Positions 58,528 to 64,000 of a stretch of 64,000 bases of DNA are shown here, in pieces. The notes under the pieces were generated by a model. That model was not told where the DNA came from. It made no database searches and saw only the letters and a list, made by a program, of their open reading frames with translations. Position 1 is the first letter of the stretch; every line of letters starts with the position of its first letter. Source of the stretch: Carallia brachiata (lineage: Eukaryota > Streptophyta > Magnoliopsida > Malpighiales > Rhizophoraceae); the NCBI GenBank assembly GCA_021464245.1, contig JADCRB010000016.1, positions 7,540,129 to 7,604,128 of the forward strand, given 5' to 3'. The translations under genes and the position numbers were made by a program.

Positions 58528-61500
58528 GGGCCCATTTGGAGTGGTTGACGTTTTCAATTTTTTGTTTAATTTTCACGAAAAAAACGTAAAACTTGTTTGA
58601 TGTTGATTTACATTTTCTGTTTTTTTTTCAAAAGCACAAAGCACTTTCTAGAAAAAGAAAACACATTTTGCAGAACAGAAAAAGTAGCTTTCCCTTTCAC
58701 CAAGCGTATTTTTTTTCAATCGTCTCCACCAACGTTCATTCCATGTCGCTCAAACAACCACCGTCTCTTTCCTTCTCTCTCATTCTCTCTCACTCTATCT
58801 CTGGGCTTGATTTCTCTCTCGTTCTTCTCTCCCATGTCTCTTGTTCAATCTTGTCCACCAACATCCCTTTCCTTCTCTCTCTCGTTCTTATCTCAATCTA
58901 TCTCAAAGGCTTGATTTCTTTCAGAGTAAATTTGTATTATTTTTCATTCAAGATTGTTCAATTTTTCTGTGTTAGAAATTAGAAGAGGAAGAAGCAAAGA
59001 CAATGTCTGGTTGAGGACACCACGAGCTTCGAGGACGACAAGCTTGCCTCTATGACCACTGACGACGTCCTTCGAGCCTCCGTTCTTTTCCATAACGAGA
59101 TTCGTATTCTCAAGGTCCCTCATCTCTCTAGTGATTTGAATTTTATTAACTTTTTAATTATTTATTTATTTATTGGTGGGGGTTTAGGAAGAATTCCAGA
59201 GGATGAATTTGGAGCTAGATTCATATAAACTGAAGATAATGGAGAGTCAGAGGAAGATTAAACTCAACAAGCAACTTCCTCACTCGGTCAGCAATATTGT
59301 CTAAGGTTAGTTAATTTTTGCTCGGTTCTGCGAATCATTTTTTTTTTCTTTTTTTGGGTGATAACTCTGGTTGCAATTGAATTTAAAGTGATGAGGTTTT
59401 TTTAATCAGGTTCAATTTAGTCACAATTGTTAGAATTAAATAGTTATGGTTCTATTTTTTTTTTTTAAAAAAGTGCATGCGTGTTTAGATTTAGGAGATG
59501 AACCCAGAAAAAGAGGCTGACGAAGATGGTGCAAATATTGATATTGACTCTCAGAGGAATGGCAAATGTGTTGTACTCAAAACATCTAAGCGTCAGTACG
59601 TTGTCTTAATTAAATTTTATGAATTACCATTTACTAGTAGAAAAGCTGAAAGGGCTAGGTGGTTGCACTCGTTGGTTTTGATTTGCTACTATGGAATAGA
59701 TGAGCACATTTACTACACAGTTTGTGTACATTCTACTTTTCTTATAATTTTGCAAAGCACAAAGTACTTTCTATACCTAAAATGGAGGCTTATGTCATTT
59801 CTTTTCAATGTTAAAGAAGAAACAAGACAAAAAGACATAATTAGCAAAGTAAGGAGAATATGAATGTGTTAGGAATGTGCAGGAAGATTTTGAAACATTA
59901 TGGTCTTTTACTTGTTAATGAAAAAGTGATGCAAATTTTCTTAGGACCCAAATAAGAAGCAAACTATTCTAAAGATGGACATGGAGATTTAATGTAGCCT
60001 ATCAGGATTTTATTCAACTATAGCATGGGAGAGATTGATTGTTATTCACCATATGCATCTCATCATTAAATTCTTTTAGAAACAATGATAGCCTTTCTTA
60101 TTTTACCTTGTTTATAATCTAGCTTTGTTGTGCTTGTTGGACATTTGATTTGCATTAGTTGAGATTTGGACTGAGATGCACTACTTTGGCCTTGCAATCT
60201 GATTGAGGCATTCAAAGGATATATGGTCTTTTTTTTGGATCCCATTATTTGTGTGATGATTTTCTTTATAGGGATATTATTGTGATATGTTTGGAAGGAA
60301 GGTGTGGTCATACTAAATGCTAATTTAATGGCTTTTCCTTACAGGTGGTCAGTGATATTCTTGATGGGAAGAAGATAAAAAGCCTTGAATTGCAAAAGAG
60401 TCTGGACTAGATCTTTAATTCTAGATTTTTCTAGGAAGTCTGAAGTCAAATTTGAGCAATCTTGCCTACCTCATTACACTGTAGGTGGCTCTGTATATTT
60501 TCAAAACTAAGGATTCAGCGCACGAATAGGACCTTCATCAAACTTGACTCTAATATTTGGCCTTAGGAATGTGTGAGTTTATAAAATCAAAAATGTGTTC
60601 AATCTTAGCCTTCAATATTCGTTATGTTGATATTTCTAGGTTGTGATGACATGTTTATACAAAGATATCAGCAACAACAACTCATTTGATGAATCACAGC
60701 TCCTGTTTGGTTATTGACCTTACCTTCACTCACAACGTTGTAAGTCTTCTTCACAAAGTAATGTCTCATAACTTGTATGATAAATTGTGTAGTCTCTTGT
60801 TTAAACTGCAAAAGTCTTCAGTTTCCAACAGCTAGAAACAATATTAGTTTTGATTTGGATATTTTTTACTTAAATTTCACTTGAGTTTGTGACCATAAAA
60901 TGTTAAAATCACATTTTTTTAATGATATTATGGCAGGTTGCTGAGGAGCAATATGTTTAATAACACATTGAATATGAAACAACTATAGCATTTACTGATG
61001 CACCTTGTTGATGAGATAGTTTTGCGGTGCTCATTGGACATTTTGGGTTGCATTAGTTGAAATTTCGATTGAGATGTATCTGCATATAACAATTTGCAAT
61101 TAAACAATAGTTTATTAAGGCAACTAGAATAGATGAATCTATTTGGGATGGGATTGTACGAACGTTTTGACAATGATATAATGGTTGATATGTGGATGTT
61201 AATTTTATTATTGTGTATGTTTGCTATCAAAATTATAAACTTTTTGAACAACATTAGCAATTTTCAATTCCATTCTAAATCGAAATATAATGTCTCATCT
61301 TCATTGTTAATAATGAATACTAATGAAAAAATGCCCTTTAAGGCAGAAAAAAATTATTGTTACTGAAAAGAAAAATCCAAAGGTGTTGTTACCTTTTTTT
61401 TAAAAAATTTTTGGTTGAAAAAAAAATTATTGTTATTATAGAAAAAAAATTGACAACAATAAACAAAAAAATTCAACAAACAACAGAAACAGAAAAACAG

Positions 61501-61548
61501 AAAACAAAAAACAGAAACAAAAAATTGACAGCGTCTCCAAACGGACCC
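58528..61548 (+). mobile_element. Pack-type TIR transposon (PIF/Harbinger-like), 3.0 kb, carrying RPT5 exons
   Basis: The left end GGGCCCATTTGGAG and the reverse complement of the right end GGGTCCGTTTGGAG are terminal inverted repeats. Similarity resumes further in as CAATTTTTTG. TTA flanks both ends (58525-58527 and 61549-61551). Units A and C of the surrounding tandem array supply the unfilled site with a single TTA. No transposase is encoded. From about 58730 it carries a CT-rich leader and then exons of RPT5 with introns. The second half (about 59600-61400) is unassigned and contains a diverged internal direct repeat. The right subterminal sequence matches the element at 3261-4986. PIF/Harbinger is favoured by the 3-bp TTA duplication and GGG-starting ends. 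Confidence 0.85.
59003..59596 (+). pseudogene. Captured 5' exons of RPT5 (26S proteasome regulatory subunit 6A)
   Basis: Three exon-like blocks are separated by intron-like DNA. Block 1 (59003-59114) reads [15 protein letters not shown] ... NEIRILK and ends at a GT donor. Block 2 (59188-59305) reads [17 protein letters not shown] ... [16 protein letters not shown]. Block 3 (59495-59596), after an AG acceptor, reads [20 protein letters not shown] and then [12 protein letters not shown]. These match in order the N-terminal coiled-coil and OB-fold start of plant RPT5, an AAA ATPase of the 19S proteasome base. The AAA domain is absent. The first ATG (59003) is out of frame with block 1, and block 2 runs into TAA before its donor. 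So no normal RPT5 N-terminus can be made, although a short peptide from ATG 59498 remains open. Confidence 0.88.
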
Positions 61549-61931
61549 TTAATGGATTGTTTATGAGTTTCTTATAATTGAGATCACTCTTTTTCAAGTT
61601 TTTTTTAAAAATAATTACTCTTTTTCATGTTTAATTCTTTTATTAAATGAATTTTGAAATTAAGTTAAAGTATCACTTATTTATATAAATAAAAGCATAC
61701 AAATAAAAAAAATTCAATTGAGTCATTAAATTTTTAATGGATGTATTATCTCATCAGTAGTCTTAATCATTTTAGTTAAAGAAATGTTTTATCACTTAAG
61801 AGGCGAAGTTGGGTTTGAATCTAAATAACCCTTATCACATGCACCAAGCGACTAATATGGCGGAGATATAGCAAATAGTCTATCAATCAAGCACTTGGAC
61901 AGTTACTTAGTTTTTTTACTAATTGCATAAT

Positions 61932-62713
61932 TTCGTTAGAGAAGATTGTGTTAATTGTACCGCACAGTAGAAGAAACAAACTTTACGGTGCTTAGCAAGG
62001 ATTACCAGCATTTCCCAAAAATGTGCAAAATCATATGTACATTTAGTTCCACTTTACAACTTAAAGCGCTTGAACTTTTTGTCGAGCGATCGCCTCTGCA
62101 GTAATTTTTGCCACTAAACCACGTCATTCGATGGTACCAATAACTTAATCAAGTGCCATTATAATGATATAAGGCATGGGCTTGAGTGGGTCCAATTAAC
62201 CCAATTTTTTGTGGGCCATGACCCTTGCACTATTAGGTTAGTGAACAGGGCTCTGGTTAGTCTTTGATTTCGCTTGGGGCCTTAAGGCACTCTTAAACCC
62301 AAACAACACATTTTTGTAAACGAGTTTCTTAATGGATTGTTTATGAGTTTCTGATAATTGAGATCACTCTTTTTCAAGTTTTTTTTAAAAATAATTACTC
62401 TTTTTCATGTTTAATTCTTTTATTAAATGAATTTTAAAATTAAGTTAAAGTATCACTCATTTATATAAATAAAAACATACAAATAAAAAAAATTCAATTG
62501 AGTTATTAAATTTTTAATGAATGTATTATCTCGTCGATAGTCTTAATCATTTTAGTTAAAAAAATGTTTCATCACTTAAGAGGCAGAGTTGGGTTTGAAT
62601 CTAAATAACCCTTATCACATGCACCAAGCGACCAATATGGCAGAGATATAGCAAATAGTCTATCAATCAAATGCTTGGACAGTTACTTAATTTTCTTACT
62701 AGTTGCATAATTT
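61932..62713. repeat. 782-bp tandem unit C
   Basis: It begins ttcgttagagaagattg and ends at gcataattt, after which similarity to the array stops. It is very close to unit B, closer than to A by eye. Confidence 0.92.
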
Positions 62714-63783
62714 AATTTGGTAAGCATAGCCTGCAGATTCAACAAATTAATTTAAAGTCTTTTTCTAACTGGATAATCTGTAAAATAAAAATGTCATTAT
62801 GTTTTGATCACATAATCTAACACTTTTTTTTTTTTGTTTTTGAACAAGAAAAAAAAAACACTCTTTTGTTGGGATCAAATCTAACACTATTATGATGCAA
62901 TGGTACTCACTCACAACAAACACTATTACTACACCTTTTTTTTTTTTTGAGATTTTTTAGAATTAAACAAACTGATTTAAAAATTAGAATAATTAGAGAG
63001 GTTAAAATTAAAATCCTTAATTTTTCTTTTACTGCATATTATTAATGTCATTTGAATTACAAATTTATGGCTAGTATTACTACCCTCTATGATAACCTTG
63101 TAAATTGAAGGATGGAACGAATCCTATTAAAAAAATTTACTTAAATTAAATCTAAGCGTACAATATTAAGCTGCTCATAAGATGAGGAAAAGAAATGGAA
63201 CATCAATAATAAGAAAAAAATATACATTATTTAGTAGTGACAAAACAAGAAACAATCTTCTCTTTGGTAAAATAGAACTAGTAAACCAGCCTCATATTTC
63301 CTCCATGGCATGGCGTTGACCATGCTTGGGGTTAAGAAGTCGAGGTGTTGGTAACACCAATAACAACCAGTACCACCACCATGGGTGGACAAGGAAAAAA
63401 AAAAAATATATAGTAGTCGTTATCAATTTTTTTTTTCCCCTTTTTGAGAGTAGCAGTTATCAAATTGAAGGCACCATTTATCACATTAAAAGAAGAAAAT
63501 GAACGTGTATATGGGTAAATTCAGTAATTAAAAATTTAGTTATTAATACACTTAATTTTAATTTTAAATTTTATTATTTGAATTTATAATAAATTAGTGA
63601 TATATAAATCTTATTATAAATTTTTGTGTTTTATGAGCATTTCTTGAGTTGGAGTTTCCGGACACGTTACAAGTAAATAATAAAAAAAATCAAAAACAAG
63701 AAAAAAAACAAATGAAAATGAATGACGTCAAGCAGCAGAACTAGTGAGCAACCCAGATACTAAACAGCCTTTAATTTTGATTT
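62714..63783. other. Intergenic DNA after the tandem array
   Basis: AT-rich DNA with several poly-A and poly-T runs. A short less AT-rich block lies around 63280-63400. No gene or repeat is recognised. Confidence 0.4.
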
Positions 63784-63869
63784 ATGAAGCACGGACACAG
63801 TACGACACGGACACAACGATACGCTAATTTTAAAAATATTAGAATACAAACACGGCTTGACACGGTTAG

Positions 63870-63902
<33 letters not shown>

Positions 63903-64000
63903 TTTATAAAATTTGTGTATATCATATATATATTTTTAAACAATTTTATAAATTTTATTTATTCAAAAATATATTTATATAATTATTATAAATTTTAAAA
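63784..64000. repeat. Dispersed repeat with acacggacac-type end, copy 2 (cut by the window)
   Basis: From about 63784 the sequence gcacggacacag...cacggttagatatata and the following AT core match the repeat at 29279-29840 in the same orientation. It includes a near-identical run ending ataattattataaattttaaaa at the window edge. A TA microsatellite (63869-63896) sits at the corresponding place. Confidence 0.7.

Larger units (their letters stand above)
58128..61931. repeat. Tandem unit B, split by a transposon
   Basis: The left 400 bp (58128-58527) and the right 380 bp (61552-61931) together form one unit of about 780 bp homologous to units A and C. The 3.0-kb element plus a duplicated TTA lies between them. 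Units A and C have a single uninterrupted ...gtttyttaatrga... at this point. Confidence 0.92.

Noticed and set aside
59498..59863. A 121-residue independent gene in the 3.0-kb element
   Set aside because: Only the first 33 or so residues match RPT5 exon 3. The rest is read-through into intron-like DNA.
57346..62713. CRISPR-like or satellite array
   Set aside because: There are only three long units of about 782 bp without spacers. This is a low-copy tandem duplication in a plant genome.

Overview
The window is nuclear DNA of a flowering plant, most likely a eudicot. The genes have several short exons with GT-AG introns. Intergenic DNA is very AT-rich and full of homopolymers, (TA)n and (CT)n microsatellites and small inverted-repeat elements. 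The protein families are plant-specific or plant-like: CYP707A, SIAMESE-related, LISCL-type GRAS, m-AAA FTSH3/10, plant neutral ceramidase, PCNA. Species cannot be fixed from sequence alone.

Layout. 1-9.4 kb: a small intronless SIAMESE-related CDK-inhibitor gene (minus, 1.6-1.8 kb), then intergenic DNA with a 1.7-kb Pack-type transposon (3261-4986) and two hairpin elements. 9.4-14.6 kb: an intact eight-exon ABA 8'-hydroxylase (CYP707A, plus) with a TATA box, a MITE in intron 6 and microsatellites. 14.6-24.6 kb: a foldback repeat, a decayed isoprenylcysteine-methyltransferase-like gene (minus), a 5'-truncated LINE with target-site duplication, and intergenic DNA. 24.6-28.9 kb: an intron-containing FTSH3/10-type mitochondrial protease pseudogene with five in-frame stops and a frameshift. 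30.2-32.2 kb: an intact five-exon MPP6-like gene (plus). 35.9-38.0 kb: an intact single-exon LISCL GRAS gene (minus). 38-44.9 kb: repeats, including a hAT-like MITE with an exact 8-bp duplication. 44.9-49.9 kb: a nine-exon neutral ceramidase with three frameshifts. 51.0-53.1 kb: a four-exon NST/TPT-type translocator with a stop and two frameshifts. 54.0-55.7 kb: an intact four-exon PCNA gene (minus) with E2F-type sites and a telo-box, and a MITE just upstream. 57.3-62.7 kb: three tandem copies of a 782-bp unit. The middle copy is split by a 3.0-kb TIR transposon that carries 5' exons of RPT5, the 26S proteasome ATPase 6A subunit.

The most interesting system is the transposon family at 3.3-5.0 kb and 58.5-61.5 kb. 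Both members have matching terminal inverted repeats (core CCGTTTGGAG), 3-bp target duplications of TNA type and similar A-rich right ends. Inside the left end each carries the 5' part (CT-rich leader plus first exon or exons) of an unrelated housekeeping gene: PDIL5-4-like in one, RPT5 in the other. The tandem array gives two unfilled copies of the target site, so the second insertion can be defined to the base.

A second theme is decay. Four of the nine host genes recognised (isoprenylcysteine methyltransferase-like, FTSH, ceramidase, translocator) are disrupted, while SMR, CYP707A, MPP6, GRAS and PCNA are open. The C-to-T character of most FTSH stops points to true pseudogenisation there. 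The ceramidase lesions are all small indels and could be assembly errors. The genes do not form a pathway.
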